Assembly (NCBI GenBank): GCA_037176725.1 | Contig: JAZBRS010000020.1 | Location: 86,002,001 to 86,066,000, forward strand | Direction of reading: 5' to 3' | Length of the DNA: 64,000 nucleotides | From: Posidonia oceanica | Lineage: Eukaryota; Streptophyta; Magnoliopsida; Alismatales; Posidoniaceae | Part shown: positions 32,560 through 43,457 of the stretch, piece by piece | Layout: each line of letters starts with the position of its first letter | How positions within the stretch are numbered: position 1 is the first letter of the stretch | Program-made: the position numbers and the translations under genes | The notes under the pieces: generated by a model | What the model was told of the DNA's origin: nothing | The model's database searches: none | Seen by the model: only the letters and a program-made list of their open reading frames with translations

Positions 32560-35046
32560 GGGAGAAACTTCTGCGAAAGAGCATTTTTGCGAGCGCCCTT
32601 TCCCCTTTCCGCCGGTGCCCTAGGGCTGGCGGGATGGGGACGCCCCCTCCCCGATCTCCTTTTTCTTCTGCATTCTGACCACCTCCTCGCCCTCCTCCTC
32701 CTCCTTTATCTAATCCTTCGCACCCCCGTCCCATTTGGAGGCCATCTCCAGCTGCGACGGTTTTCGATGTGGGTGCATCGTCTTCATCCGGGATGAAGCC
32801 TAGTCCGATGCATGATCAGCTGATTATTGGGTCCTCTCCGAAGGCCCCTAGCACAGTGATAGGTTCTTCTGGTCCTTTGGGTGGTTCTACTTCTGCTGGT
32901 ACAGCTCCGTTGACTCAGTCAACCTACCCGGCGGACACTCAGCAAACTACTGAAGTGGAGTCAAGAGTGGCTCCTTCTTTTGAGCTTCAGGGGAAGCAAC
33001 TCTCGTATGCTGAGGCAACACGCCGTGGAGGTGTGGATCTGAAGCAACCTTCTGTTGGGGATTGAGCTACCTCCCAAAAGTGCCCTGGTCCTTCTAGGGC
33101 TGGTGGCACTAGACCCATGGCTCAGTCCAATTTCCCATCTATTTCTATGCAAGGGATTGAGTCGGAGCATGATGGGGACCCTTTGGCTTCTCCCCCACAT
33201 TATAAGAATCGAGCTAGGGTTTCTTTGAAACCCAGATCGTTCGCAGCTACAACTAGGGAGCACCATGTCAAGCCGGTGTTTGAGGATATTCCGCTGAGGA
33301 ATGTAGTATTAAAGAATGGGAAGCAAGTGATGGTCTTCTTGCCGACTGAAGTTGGGAAGTTATCTAGGCCTTTCTCTTGGAGCTTGGTTGGAAAATTTGG
33401 TTCCAGGCGGCCTACTCTCATGCAGATAAGGTTAACATTGAAGAGGGTTCGTAGCTTTTCCTAGGATTTCTTTGTGGGTGTCATAGATGATAACCATGTG
33501 ATCATCAGGTTTCAAAATAGGGGGGACTTTGTGAATGCCTATATCAAGAAAGAATGGAAAATTCTTGGGAAACTCATGTAGGTCTTTAGGTGGTCTCCCA
33601 GATTTACTCCGGGGGTGGAATCTACCTGTGCTCCCATATGGGTAGAATTTCCTTGCCTACGTGCACATCTTCAGTCCCCGAGGGCTTTACAATCCTTAGC
33701 TGGGATGGTTGGAAAATTTTTGTGTGCTGATAGGGATGCTGAAGAGTTTACCAAGCCTAGAGTCACATGTGTTTGTGTGGAGGTCGACTTTTCAAAACCC
33801 ATTCCCAAGCAGTTATGGATTGACAATGGTGGTGAGCTGTATGCTCAAAAGGTATTCATACCTAAGGGTTCTATCCCTCTCTTCTGTCATAGGTGTGCCA
33901 CTTTAGGGCACTTAGAAGCAACTTGTTCTAAGGGGAGGCCTCTGCTGAGGTCTGATTCAGGAGATGACTCCACAAGGGAGTGGGTGGATAAATCCTTTGG
34001 CAAGAAGAAGGTGTCGGGGGATGGTGGAGATTTCCAACAGGTGAAGAAGAAATCTAAGAAGAAAGGATCCAAAAAAGAAGAAAAGAAAGTCCATTTTGAA
34101 ATTTGCTTAGAGAACAAGGAGGCTGGCTTTTCTCCTAGGGGGTTCTGACTTGGAGGATTTTCCTGGTGTGGGTATGGACATTGATCAGATTGATGTTCAT
34201 GGTCCTGTGGGTGGCAAGCCATCTTTGGAGGATCGATCAGGTAAGGTTGTTGATCTGTTAACTTTGGGTGCTGCACTTAATGCTTCTGAGGGTTCCTTTG
34301 GCCCTATGGAGCATGGTGTGGATTTGGTGGATGATGACAAACAGATAGAGGAGGCTGTGGATGTTGCAGGTTCCAAGCAGAAGGGTGCATCTCTTTCTGG
34401 TGGTGTTCTGCCTGATTCAGAGGGACTTGCTGACAAGGAGGCTCGGGAGCAGGCTGCGTTGGGCAGGTGGTCCCAACTCATCACAGCCATGCACACAACT
34501 GCTAACAAACAAGTGCATATGCAGACTGGGAAAGTAGGCCACTTGAAGGACTTTAAGAACTTACAACAAGATTTAAAGGATGCAAATTATGACTCAACTG
34601 AAATTAAATGTGTCATCCCACATGATTTGCTCCATGATTTACCTCGGGATTCTCTAAACTATAGGGAGGAATCAGTTGATTCTCATTGTGCTATGGGAGA
34701 AGAGCCTCAAGAGTTCAGTGATAAAGCACCTAGTATGGATGCTATCTATTACAATGATGAGTTCCCTTTACTTGGCAAGCATCGGAAGAAATACAAGCGT
34801 AAGGATTATTCATCGTTGGTTCCTTCAGGTGGCCCACGTAGGTCAGGTCGGATGAGGGCTCAGCGTCAGAGTAAGATACCGTCGTTTATCGATCTGGATG
34901 TTGAGTTTGCGTGACCGTCTTTATCTTTCCTTATATGTACTTGTTATCTTTCAGGGACTCCTGTGTATTTTGTTGTATCCCAAGAGTCTAGTTGTAATCT
35001 TTTTTGTGGTGCAATGAAGACTACGCCTTTTAATTAAAAAAAAAAA
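32560..35046 (+). mobile_element. ORF1-only LINE-derived retroposon, copy 1
   Basis: It begins near GGGAGAAACTTCTGC and shares its 5' leader (TTTCCGCCGGTGCCCTAGGG) with copy 2 at 36063. It ends in a short 3' UTR (TTTTTT..CAATGAAG..TAC) and an A-run that abuts CCCTAACCCTAAA. No endonuclease or reverse transcriptase is encoded, although the 3' tail is intact. Non-autonomous mobilisation by an L1-type LINE is the likely origin (inference). Target duplications cannot be read because the target is itself repetitive. Confidence 0.75.
32634..34914 (+). pseudogene. LINE ORF1-like protein (DUF4283 plus zinc knuckle), copy 1
   Basis: It starts MGTP at 32634, the same start as copy 2. Low-complexity Pro/Ser N-terminus. 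A DUF4283-like domain follows (about 33250-33720: VKPVFEDIPLRN, FSWSLVGKFGSRRPTL, VIIRFQNRGDFVNAYIKKEW, WSPRFTPGVESTCAPIWVEFP). Next are the plant LINE core VEVDFSKPIPKQLWI and the knuckle CHRCATLGHLEATC (CX2CX4HX4C), then a Lys-rich basic stretch. After a frameshift near 34140 a second half contains AALGRWSQLITAM, an EI..VIP block and a C-terminus KYKRKDYSSLVPSGGPRRSGRM. In-frame stops lie at 33063 (TGA), 33462 (TAG) and 33579 (TAG). ORF1 proteins bind LINE RNA. Confidence 0.8.
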
Positions 35047-35103
35047 CCCTAACCCTAAAACCCTAAACCCTAAAACCTAAACCCTAAACCCTAACCAGCA
35101 AAC
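35047..35103 (+). repeat. Telomere-type CCCTAAA/CCCTAA array
   Basis: Variants of CCCTAAA follow the A-tail of LINE copy 1. Similar short arrays follow every other retroposon A-tail in the cluster (35296-35302, 35528-35538, 35729-35776, 35996-36061, 38711-38745). Confidence 0.85.
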
Positions 35104-35295
35104 CAGCAATGGTTACTGTAGTGGTTGGGTCACCTCCACTACCTTCTCAAGTCGTGGGTTCAAAACCCGCCCACCGCACATGGAGTGGATTTTCCACTCT
35201 TTCTAGCATTGGGATTAATTTCCCTTCCTATGGGCTTGCCTTGAAGAAAAAATCCGTTAAGCTATAGTAGGTTAGGGTAAAAAAAAAAAAAAAAA
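35104..35295 (+). mobile_element. tRNA-type SINE copy a
   Basis: The head CAGCAATGGTTACTGTAGTGGTTGG resembles an A box and GGGTTCAAAACCC a degenerate B box. The body has GTGGATTTTCCACTC, the tail region TAGTAGGTTAGGGT, and then an A-run. It lacks a segment of about 30 bp (TTCCGCC..GTGACCTG) that copies b and d have. Confidence 0.75.
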
Positions 35296-35302
35296 CCCTA
35301 AC

Positions 35303-35526
35303 CAGCAATGGTTACCGTAGTGGTTGGGTCACCTCCACTACCTTCTCAAGCCACGGGTTCGATACCCACCCACCACACATAGAGTGGATTTTCCACTCTT
35401 TCTTGCATTGGGATTAATTTCCCTTCCTTCCGCCTGTAGGTTTCGAACTCGTGACCTGTGGGCTTGCCTTGAAGAAAATATCCGTTAAGCTATAGTAGGT
35501 TAGGGTAAAAAAAAAAAAAAAAAAAA
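35303..35526 (+). mobile_element. tRNA-type SINE copy b (full length)
   Basis: Head CAGCAATGG with TAGTGGTTGGGTC (A-box-like), and GGTTCGATACCC (B box) near 35358. The body GTGGATTTTCCACTC and the tail GGTTAGGGT with an A-run of about 20 end at CCCTAAA. A second, antisense B-box-like motif GGTTTCGAACTC lies near 35440. These are features of pol III-transcribed SINEs. Confidence 0.78.
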
Positions 35527-35536
35527 ACCCTAAACC

Positions 35537-35728
35537 CTCCACTACCTTCTCAAGCCACAGGTTCGATACTCGCCCACCGCACATAGAGTGGATTTTCCAC
35601 TCTTTCTTGCATTGGGATTAATTTCCCTTCCTTCTGCCCATAGGTTTCGAACTCGTGACCTGTGGGCTTGCCTTGAAGAAAAATATCCATTAAGCTACAG
35701 TAGGTTAGGGTAAAAAAAAAAAAAAACA
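35537..35728 (+). mobile_element. tRNA-type SINE copy c (5' truncated)
   Basis: It starts in the middle of the head at CTCCACTACC, directly after CCCTAAAC. The B box GGTTCGATACTC and the rest are complete, with an A-tail ending at CACTAAACCC. 5' truncation is typical of target-primed reverse transcription. Confidence 0.75.
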
Positions 35729-35777
35729 CTAAACCCTAAACCCTAAACCCAAAAACCCTAAACCCTAAACCCTAAAC

Positions 35778-35995
35778 CAGCAATGGTTATCGTAGTGGTT
35801 GGGTCACCTCCACTACCTTCTCAAGCCGCGGGTTCGATACCTGCCCACCGCACATAGAGTGGATTTTCCACTCTTTCTTGCATTGGGAATAATTTCCCAT
35901 CCTTCCGCCCATAGGTTTCGAACTCGTGACCTGTGGGCTTGCCTTGAAGAAAATATCTGTTAAGCTATAGTAGGTTAGGGTAAAAAAAAAAAAAA
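35778..35995 (+). mobile_element. tRNA-type SINE copy d (full length)
   Basis: CAGCAATGGTTATCGTAGTGG head, GGTTCGATACCTGCC B box, an antisense GGTTTCGAACTC near 35915, GGTTAGGGT and an A-run, then CCCTTAAACCCTAAA. Confidence 0.78.
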
Positions 35996-36062
35996 CCCTT
36001 AAACCCTAAAACCCTAAACCCTAAACCCTAAAACCTAAACCCTAAACCCTAAACCCTAAAAC

Positions 36063-38711
36063 CAAGAGAGAGAAACTCCTGCAATAACAGCACGCACGCC
36101 CCCTTTCCCTTTTCCGCCGGTGCCCTAGGGCAGGCGGGATGGGGACCCCGTTCTCCGTCCGTCCCACCAACCCCTTTCTCTCAACCTCTCGCCCTCCCCC
36201 ATGGCCCTCCCAACCTTCTCCGTGGGTGATTTGGCGCCCGCCTCTCCCACCCTTGGCTGGCTTGGGGTCATCCATGGGCAGCCGCCCTTCTATGTCGACA
36301 ATAGATGGCTCGTCCTTTGGGATGAAGCCTGGTCCGATGCTCTCTGTGTTTGTTGTGGCACCTTCTGTGACCGAGATCCCCTGTTGGTGGCATCGGTGGT
36401 CGGTTCCTTGCCATCACACAGTACGAGCCTTCCGGTGGAGGATCCCTTGACGCAAGCTCCATCTTCTGGAACTTCTGCTGATGGGACGAAGGTGGTGGAT
36501 CCCTCTGTTACCGATGTGGCACGAGAGTCAAAAGCTTAGCCCCAACCAACTGCAGGAGCTAGTTCCCTCCAAGGCGACCGGAAGGAGGTTAGGGGGGTTC
36601 GTCTGGGACACCCTCCTCTCGTCTTCTACCCAACATTTCCATGTCCAAGGAGCCTGAGCCTCTATCCTCTCCACCTTCCTATCACAATCCTTGGTTGGAT
36701 GGGAAGAATGCCCCCAAATCTTTTGCAGAGTTAACGAGGGACTCCCATGTCCGACCGGTGTTTGAGGAGATCCCTCTGAGGGATCCAGTGCAAATGAATG
36801 GGAAGTCGATGATGGTTTTCTCTCCGGATGAGGTGGGAAGACTGTCAGCTCCTTTTGCTTGGACGTTGGTGGGTAAGTTCTCTTCGTCTAGGCCAACCCT
36901 CTTGCAGATTTGGAACACGTTGAGGAGAGTCCGAAGCTTCAGTAAGGAGGTCTCTATCAGTGCTTTGGATCATCAATATGTCTTCATCAGATTTCAATGC
37001 CGTGAGGATTTTGTCAAGGCATACATTAAAAGGGACTGGAGAGTGGGTGGCAAGTTGATGCAGGTATCCCGTTGGTCTCCCCAGTTCACTCCTAGTGTGG
37101 AGTCTTCTTGTGTACCTATTTGGATTGAGCTTCCCAGGTTGAGAGCTCATCTGCAATCCCCTGGAGCTCTTTAGTCTACTGCAGGTATGATCGGGAAGTT
37201 TCTCTGTGCTGATAGCAATGTCACCCAATTCACAAGACCTGGTATTACAAGGGTATGTGTGGAGGTTGATCTCTCTAAACCAATCCCTAATTCTGTATGG
37301 ATTAATAATGGTGGAGAGGTTTTTGTGCAATTGGTGGAGATTCCTAAGGACTCCATCCCTTCATTCTATAAGAAATGCATGAGTATTGGTCATGTGAGCT
37401 CTGCTTGTCCATCTTCTGTTAGGTCTGTGGGTGGAGACCACTCTTCGAAAGATTGGGTGGAGAGCTCCTTCTATGGCAGTAAGGTAGGTGGTCACTCAAG
37501 TGAAGGGGGGACTGTTGCTGCAAAGACTAAATCCAAGAAGAAGAACAAGAAACCAAATAAGCAAGTTATGTTTGACTTAAGTGCTACCAACAAGCAAGAT
37601 GCCACAGGGGCTGTGGATGCTCAATTGGGTTTGTGTGCTACCAACCGTGAGGATTCACTGTCGCTAGAGGAGGATCAACCTTCGTTGGATGGTGTGGCTG
37701 ATCCTATTTCTTTGGAGGCTCGTTCAAGGGTCAATGGAAGACCTGCTATAGCTGCTACTAGTCCTAGGATCTCCCCTTCTTGGGCTGAGATTGCAGGTGG
37801 AGCTGGCAAGGTGGATGGGGGGTGGTTAGCTCGGATCCTTTGATTGGGATTGCTGGTCCTAGTTCTTCTAGGCTGGGTGGTGCTACAGTTGGGGGGTCTG
37901 CTGGTGCCTCCTCTTCCAAGTAGTGTGGTGCAGATTCTGTGGGTGTTGGGTCTAGTCTTCTTGCAGGGTCTAAGGCTAAGGATTCAGGTGATGTTGAATC
38001 CAAAGATGCTAGATCTGAGGCTGCGTTGGGTAGATGGACACTCCTTATCAGTGCTATGGTGGCTGCGGCAAGGAAGGTGGGTGGTGATTCGGCTGGCCCT
38101 CAGGATGATTCGTTTGGTCCCATTGACTATCAAGGTAGCCAGCAACAGAATCCACAATCACAAGTTGATGATGAGCTCTTGATGTATGGGGGAGCACAAG
38201 AACTTAAGGACCTTCATAAGGATTTACATGAGGCCAAGTATACGCCATCTGAAATTGAGGAAGTGGTTCCTCCTTTGCAATTTTTGTATCAATCCAAGCA
38301 ACATCGTGTTCATGAACCAGAAGGAGATGGCTTGTCCTCTCTTGATGATTTTGATGATGATGCTTTCTTTAGGGATAACAAGCCGTCTGACTCTGAGGAG
38401 CGCGCTCCTAGTCTTGATGCATTGTTCTATGATGACAGTGGTCACAAGGCATCAAGGAAAAAGAAGAAGTATAAGAGGCGTGATTGGGAGTCTTTGCTTC
38501 CACCTGGGGGCCCTCGGCGTTCGGGGCGTATGAAGGCACGATCGGCGCTTAGTATGTTCGCAGGCATGGAGGAGGCTTCTATTTAAGCTTCTTGTACTCT
38601 TTGTTTTGTGTGCTTTCTTGTTAGTCCTTGGAGGGGTTGTCCACCTTAGAGTTCTCTGATTGTCATCTTTTTTGAATCAATGAAGGTTACGGTTTATAAA
38701 AAAAAAAAAAC
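36063..38711 (+). mobile_element. ORF1-only LINE-derived retroposon, copy 2
   Basis: The 5' leader (GAGAAACTCCTGC, TTTCCGCCGGTGCCCTAGGG) and the 3' end (ATCTTTTTTGAATCAATGAAG then an A-run) match copy 1. Its A-tail again abuts CCCTAAAACCCTAAACCC. It has the same order of ORF1 domains and again no EN/RT region between ORF1 and the 3' UTR, so the missing ORF2 is a property of this family and not a chance deletion in one copy. Confidence 0.75.
36139..38586 (+). pseudogene. LINE ORF1-like protein (DUF4283 plus degenerate knuckle), copy 2
   Basis: Start MGTP at 36139. The frame shifts before the DUF4283-like part (36641-37174: VRPVFEEIPLRD, FAWTLVGKFSSSRPTL, YVFIRFQCREDFVKAYIKRDW, WSPQFTPSVESSCVPIWIELP), and a TAG follows at 37172-37174. 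The next part (37187-37843) has VEVDLSKPIPNSVWI and a knuckle whose first Cys is replaced (FYKKCMSIGHVSSAC). It then continues in another frame (37939-38586) with AALGRWTLLISAM, EIEEVVP, and KYKRRDWESLLPPGGPRRSGRM before TAA. The C-terminal half is conserved with copy 1 and I do not recognise it from known LINE proteins. Confidence 0.78.
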
Positions 38712-38739
38712 CCTAAAACCCTAAACCCTAAAACCTAAA

Positions 38740-39130
38740 CCCTAATCCCATACAAAAAAACCCTAAAAATCCTAATCCCATGCATTCAAACCCAAGACAC
38801 TAGTGCCATTCCAAAAAAGGATACAAAAAATCCTAAAAATCCTAATCTCATGCATTCAAACCCATGACACTAGTGCCATTCCAAAAAAGGATACAAAAAA
38901 CTCTAAAAATCCTAATCCCATGCATTCAAACCCAAGACACTAGTGCTATTCCAAAAAAGGATACAAAAAAACCCTAAAAATCCTAATCCGATGCATTCAA
39001 ACCCAAGACACTAGTGCCATTCCAAAAAAGGATACAAATAATCCTAAAAATCCTAATCCCATGCATTCAATTCCAAGACACTAGTGTCATTCCAAAAAAG
39101 GAGACAAAAACCCTAAAAACCTAATCCCTT
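38740..39130 (+). repeat. 70-bp tandem repeat, about 5.5 copies
   Basis: CCTAATCCCATGCATTCAAA starts at 38771, 38841, 38911, 38982, 39052 (period 70-71). Each unit has GACACTAGTGCCATTCC, AAAAAAGGATACAAA and CCTAAAAAT. It lies between the nested cluster and the promoter-proximal part of the E3 LTR. Confidence 0.92.
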
Positions 39131-39633
39131 CCCCATTTAAAAGGAAAAGAAAAATCACACGAAACACGCAAGATCCTCAACCCTCACTTTTGTTTTTCTA
39201 CTGCCTAGAGCCGACCTCCTCTTCCAATAGAATCCCCCAACCCACAGAAGAACACACAGACAGCACCTCCTTCACTCCGGTTCACACTCTCTCCTTCCAA
39301 AAAGAAAAAAAACAAACGCAGCCCTTGAACCTCCATCTCCCGACCTCCTCCAAAACCCAGACCTCTTCCTCTTCCCGACCATCAGACCTGCCGTCCAACA
39401 CCATCAGGCCGGCCCTCCAACACCCTCAGGACACCACCAGCACTCCTCCCTCTAAACAACAACCCACCGGCCACCAACTAGACAATAACCTCTGCCCTTC
39501 GAACCCGTGCACCATACAGCCCCACACCATAACCAGAAGGCCTCCCACAGCTCTCCCTCACCACCTCCAGAAGCTCGTAGAGAGAGAGGGTGAATCCGGT
39601 GAAAGCTACAGAGGAGAGAGGAGAGAGAAAGCA

Positions 39634-39640
39634 TATATAG
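39634..39640 (+). promoter_or_regulatory. Possible TATA box of the E3 LTR
   Basis: TATATAG within GCATATATAGAATC follows the pyrimidine tract and a GAGA-rich stretch. I do not find the same box in the other LTRs, so this is a weak call. Confidence 0.3.
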
Positions 39641-41089
39641 AATCAGTTGGAGCTCGCCGAACGTCCCCGTCGTGCGAAAAATGTACTAAACCCCTCCACT
39701 AGGTCCGCCTCACTCCGCTCTCCATCCCCATATCTTTTTTTTTGCATTTAGATCCCTGTGCCGCCGCCAGTTCATCGCCGAAGTGCGTTGTCTTCTTCGG
39801 CGCCGGCGACCGGTGCAGCGCATGCAGCCGCCTGCCGCTCCGCAGTGCCGCCTGGATGCCCCCACAAGCTTCGCAGGGCCTCCCGCGAGCCAGCCGCGCC
39901 CTTGCCCCGCAGCTCCACCGCCCAGATCGCCGCTGCAAAGCCCCCGCCGACGAGTTCCGGCCTAGGTTACTGTAGCCCTATGATTTTTTTAAAACCATTA
40001 GTTAGGTTTCATTATTTTTTCCTTAACATGCATATTTTACCCAATATTGCATTTGCTTCCTTCGGTTTAGATTATTTACTTTTAGGTCCGGCTATAGTTT
40101 AAGTTTCATTTAAATTAGAATTAAAACTATATTACATTGCATTAATTATCTGTTATTTCTTCTTATTACTTTTAGGTCCTTCTGTAGTTCAAATGTTTTA
40201 GTTTTTTCTTTAGCTTTAGTCCTGTAACTTATTTTCTTTACATCTAGGTCCTGTGGTTGATTAATGTCATTTAATTTCATCTTTTTAACTTATTACATTG
40301 CAATTATCTCGTGTATTTTATTTTATTTACACATCAGTCCTCTGTTCAGTTGTTAAAATCATTTAAATTCTAAGTTTACCATACTGTATTGCATTTTTTA
40401 TTCTGTACTTTATTTTTATTACATTTAAGTCCTCTATGCAGTTGGAAATCATTTAATTCCATACTTTACCATATTATATTGCAATTTTTATCCTGTATTA
40501 TGTTTTTATTACTTTCCAGTCCTCTACATGTTAGACATATCATTTAAATTGCATTTTTTACCTTACTGAATTGCATTTTAGCTCCTATACTTAGTTTAAT
40601 TGCACATCAGTCCTCATATAGTTCATGCATCTCATTTAATCTGCATTTAAATCATATTGCATTACCAAAAAACACAAAAACATGCTGTAATTGCATTTAA
40701 GTCCATATTCTGTGAATCAGTAGTTTAAATCTGCATATTTCATTGCATATAAAACCCACAAAAATTCTATAAATTGCACATTAGTCCTTAGAGCATTCAT
40801 CTTTCATTTAATTTCTGTTTCTTATCTTATTGCATTGCAGAAAAACCCATAAAGAGAGTTTAATTGCATTTTAGTCCTCCATGCATTTAAATGTCATGTT
40901 AGTTGCATTTTAAACCACATTGCATTGTTAAAAAGCCCAATAGTTTTTCTGAAATTGCACATAAGTCCATGTTTTCAACTTTTACAAGTTTGCATGCTTT
41001 CTTTGCATTGCATTTAGGCCCTGTAAGTTTTCAAAAACAGCATTTAGGTCCTTTTCTTGCATTTTTTCATGCATTCATCCTAATTGGCT

Positions 41090-41480
41090 TGCATTTGCAC
41101 TGTTTTGCTCATATTTGCATTGTTTTGCGTGTCCGCACCCTGTTTTGCTCACATTTGTATTGTTTTACGTGCCCACACCCTATTTTGCTCACATTTGCAT
41201 TGTTTTGCATACCCGCACCCTGTTTTGCTCACATTTGCATTGTTTTGCGTGCCAGCACCCCGTTTTGCTTACATTTGCCTTGTTTTGCGTGCCCGCATCT
41301 TGTTTTGCTTGCATTTGCATTGTTTTGCGTGCCCGCATCCTGTTTTACTTCCGTTTGCATCATTTTGTGCTCCCACTCTTGTTTTCCTTCGCTTTTGCAC
41401 CGTTTTGCGAGCCTGATTTCGTTTCTCGCACCGTTTTGCGTATTTGCTCCTGTTTTCCTTTGCATGTTGCTTGCATGTGT
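41090..41480 (+). repeat. GTTTTGCGTGC tandem array of the E3 LTR (about 40-bp units)
   Basis: The unit is roughly GCATTGTTTTGCGTGCCCGC followed by ACCCTGTTTTGCTCACATTT. It is homologous in position and core to the arrays at 4480-5240 and, reversed, 56690-57290. It is open in all three + frames. Confidence 0.88.
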
Positions 41481-42276
41481 ATGGTTTTACCACCATTTTG
41501 TTATATCGCATTGCATTTGCATTTAGCGTAGTGATGTTTACTGCTAGTAGTTCTCACGAATCAAGGCTCGCCCTATTCGGAACGCTGACAGCGTAGCTGA
41601 GCACATATATCGCATGTTTATTTTCTTTCCACGCATCATAACATATAGAGCATGTATTCGCGCATGTTTATTTCAACATACATGGCTTTTAGGCATTTAA
41701 GCATTTAGGCATTCATTTGAACATCCATAGCATAGGTATAGCATCCCTCGCCCCTTGGACGTACAGTTAGGCAATCATCGTCGATATCCTGTAAATGCAA
41801 GCGAGAATAGTCAAGAAAGACCGATTCCGGGCGTGTCGGGGGTGCCTAATACCTTCCCCACGCGTAACAGCCGTCCTTACCCTTTCTCTGGACACGCAAT
41901 GACCGTTTTACCCTTATCCTTGGCATGAGTCATTCATTTTGCGTAACATTGCATCCATCTGCATGTTTTCCTGTATTTCCTCGGTTTTCCTTGTCTCCCG
42001 ATTTAATAGACTAGGTGGCGACTCCCTTTTGTCTTATCTCTTTTATCTTCGCATTTTCCTAGTGTTTTCGAGTCGAGTTTCTCCTTGGATTCACTACCGA
42101 CAGCGGTTTCTTCCCCCCTCTCACGGCACGATCGCATCGCGAGCTATGGCAGCATGCGAGACCCGCCGTGGGCTCCCGGGAAGAGGTCACGTCCGCACAT
42201 AGTGAACCCAGTTCCGATCGGTGCATGCGATCTTTGGCATCATGCACAAACGATCCGAATCCCAGGATCGCTACAG

Positions 42277-42295
42277 TGGCGACTCCGCTGGGGAT
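42277..42295 (+). other. Primer-binding site of E3 (tRNA-Arg ACG)
   Basis: TGGCGACTCCGCTGGGGAT is complementary to the 3' end of plant tRNA-Arg(ACG) (acceptor GGAGTCG plus CCA) over 19 bases. It begins one base after the LTR end CTACA. This primer is typical of Tat/Ogre elements. Confidence 0.9.
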
Positions 42296-43457
42296 ACAAG
42301 ACTCCGGCTTTCGTTTTGACTTTCTCGCTTACTTGGACTTCACATTCTGCTTGCCTATTACTTATTTCCTTGCCTTATTGCTTGCCTTATGCCTGTTTAT
42401 GTGCCCTATTACTTGCTTTGCCTTTATTTGCTTTATTGGTGCATTATACATGTTTAAATACTTATTTGGCGCAATTATACATGCCTTTTGAAGTGGTGAA
42501 TGCTTTGTTTTATACAGTTGCTATGCCACCACACATGCACATACCATATATACTTGCTTTTTGACATGATGACTGTTTTCTTTTCACTACCATGTCCACA
42601 TACACATGCACATGCCATGCACATGCCTTTTGCAGTGATGTATGCTGTTTGCTTGCCATGTTTGGATGATTTTCTTCCCCTTTTTGCATTAGGCCTAAGG
42701 ACAACTAGAGACTGGTTGCTTCCCCCCTTTGCAATTAAAAACAGCAAGTAAAAGTCAAATCTAGGAGCAACTAGAGACTCAAACACTCATTCATCCCCTT
42801 TGAGTTAATAAAACATGCAAGATAAAAGACTCTAATCATATTGCATGAAGCATCATATAGGGCATGCATCTTCTCATCCCTGAGTCCTCCTACTAGTTTG
42901 AGAAGGATGGTCCTGGTCTTTTCCCTCATCGCTTTGGCGTGTGGTGAAGTGGTCGGTCCATCTCCGCTTGTCTGGGGTCGCGTCGGTGTTAGTAAAGTGT
43001 ACAGCCTTTGCTTTGGCAAGGGCCAAGACTCTTAACGCACCACCCATTGTTTACCTGAGCTTTGGCCAGTTTAGACGGGAACCTTACTTTCTGACTGAGT
43101 CGTTGACTCGTGCACCTGAGAGGTCCGAAGTAGACTACCTATTAGGACACACTAGATGGGTGAGAGAGAGCATGTTAGAAAGCATACCATTTGCATGAAT
43201 GCATTCATAACCATCATTTAAACTTTTACAATGTTTTTCTTTCAGGTTCTAATGCGTGTTTGCTTTGTCTGTCGCAGAGATCAGTGAGCGAGTTCCCTAG
43301 TTGGAGCATGAGTGCTTTTCTTCACCGACGCCCTATTTGTGACACCTGTTCTCGACCCTCCCCTTCTGAGCTATTTGCCTTTGCGACTATAGCTCCCCCT
43401 AGGCGTCATCCTTCACCTTTCCGTCGCAGTCCTATTCTTACCCGCTCTTGGTTAGCC
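42296..43457 (+). other. Untranslated leader of E3
   Basis: About 1.16 kb between the PBS and the gag start, C/T-rich, with no domain-bearing ORF. Length and position match the E2 leader. Confidence 0.7.

Larger units (their letters stand above)
32384..42275 (+). mobile_element. 5' LTR of element E3, with nested retroposon cluster
   Basis: It starts TGTAGACACCCCATTTTGAC at 32384 and ends GATCGCTACA at 42275, directly before the PBS. About 6.2 kb of nested LINE-derived and SINE insertions (roughly 32560-38711) sits in its AAACCCTA-rich early part. Without them the LTR is about 3.7 kb, close to S2 (4.2 kb). The 3' part has the usual blocks: ACTGTAG at 39969, GCATT/TAGTCC repeats (40010-41060), a GTTTTGCGTGC array, GTTCTCACGAATC (41550), GGGGTGCCTAATACC (41838) and GGTGGCGACTCC (42014). 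Confidence 0.88.

Noticed and set aside
35047..38745. True telomere or subtelomere boundary
   Set aside because: The CCCTAAA arrays are short, degenerate and interspersed with retroposons inside an LTR, with retrotransposon sequence continuing on both sides.
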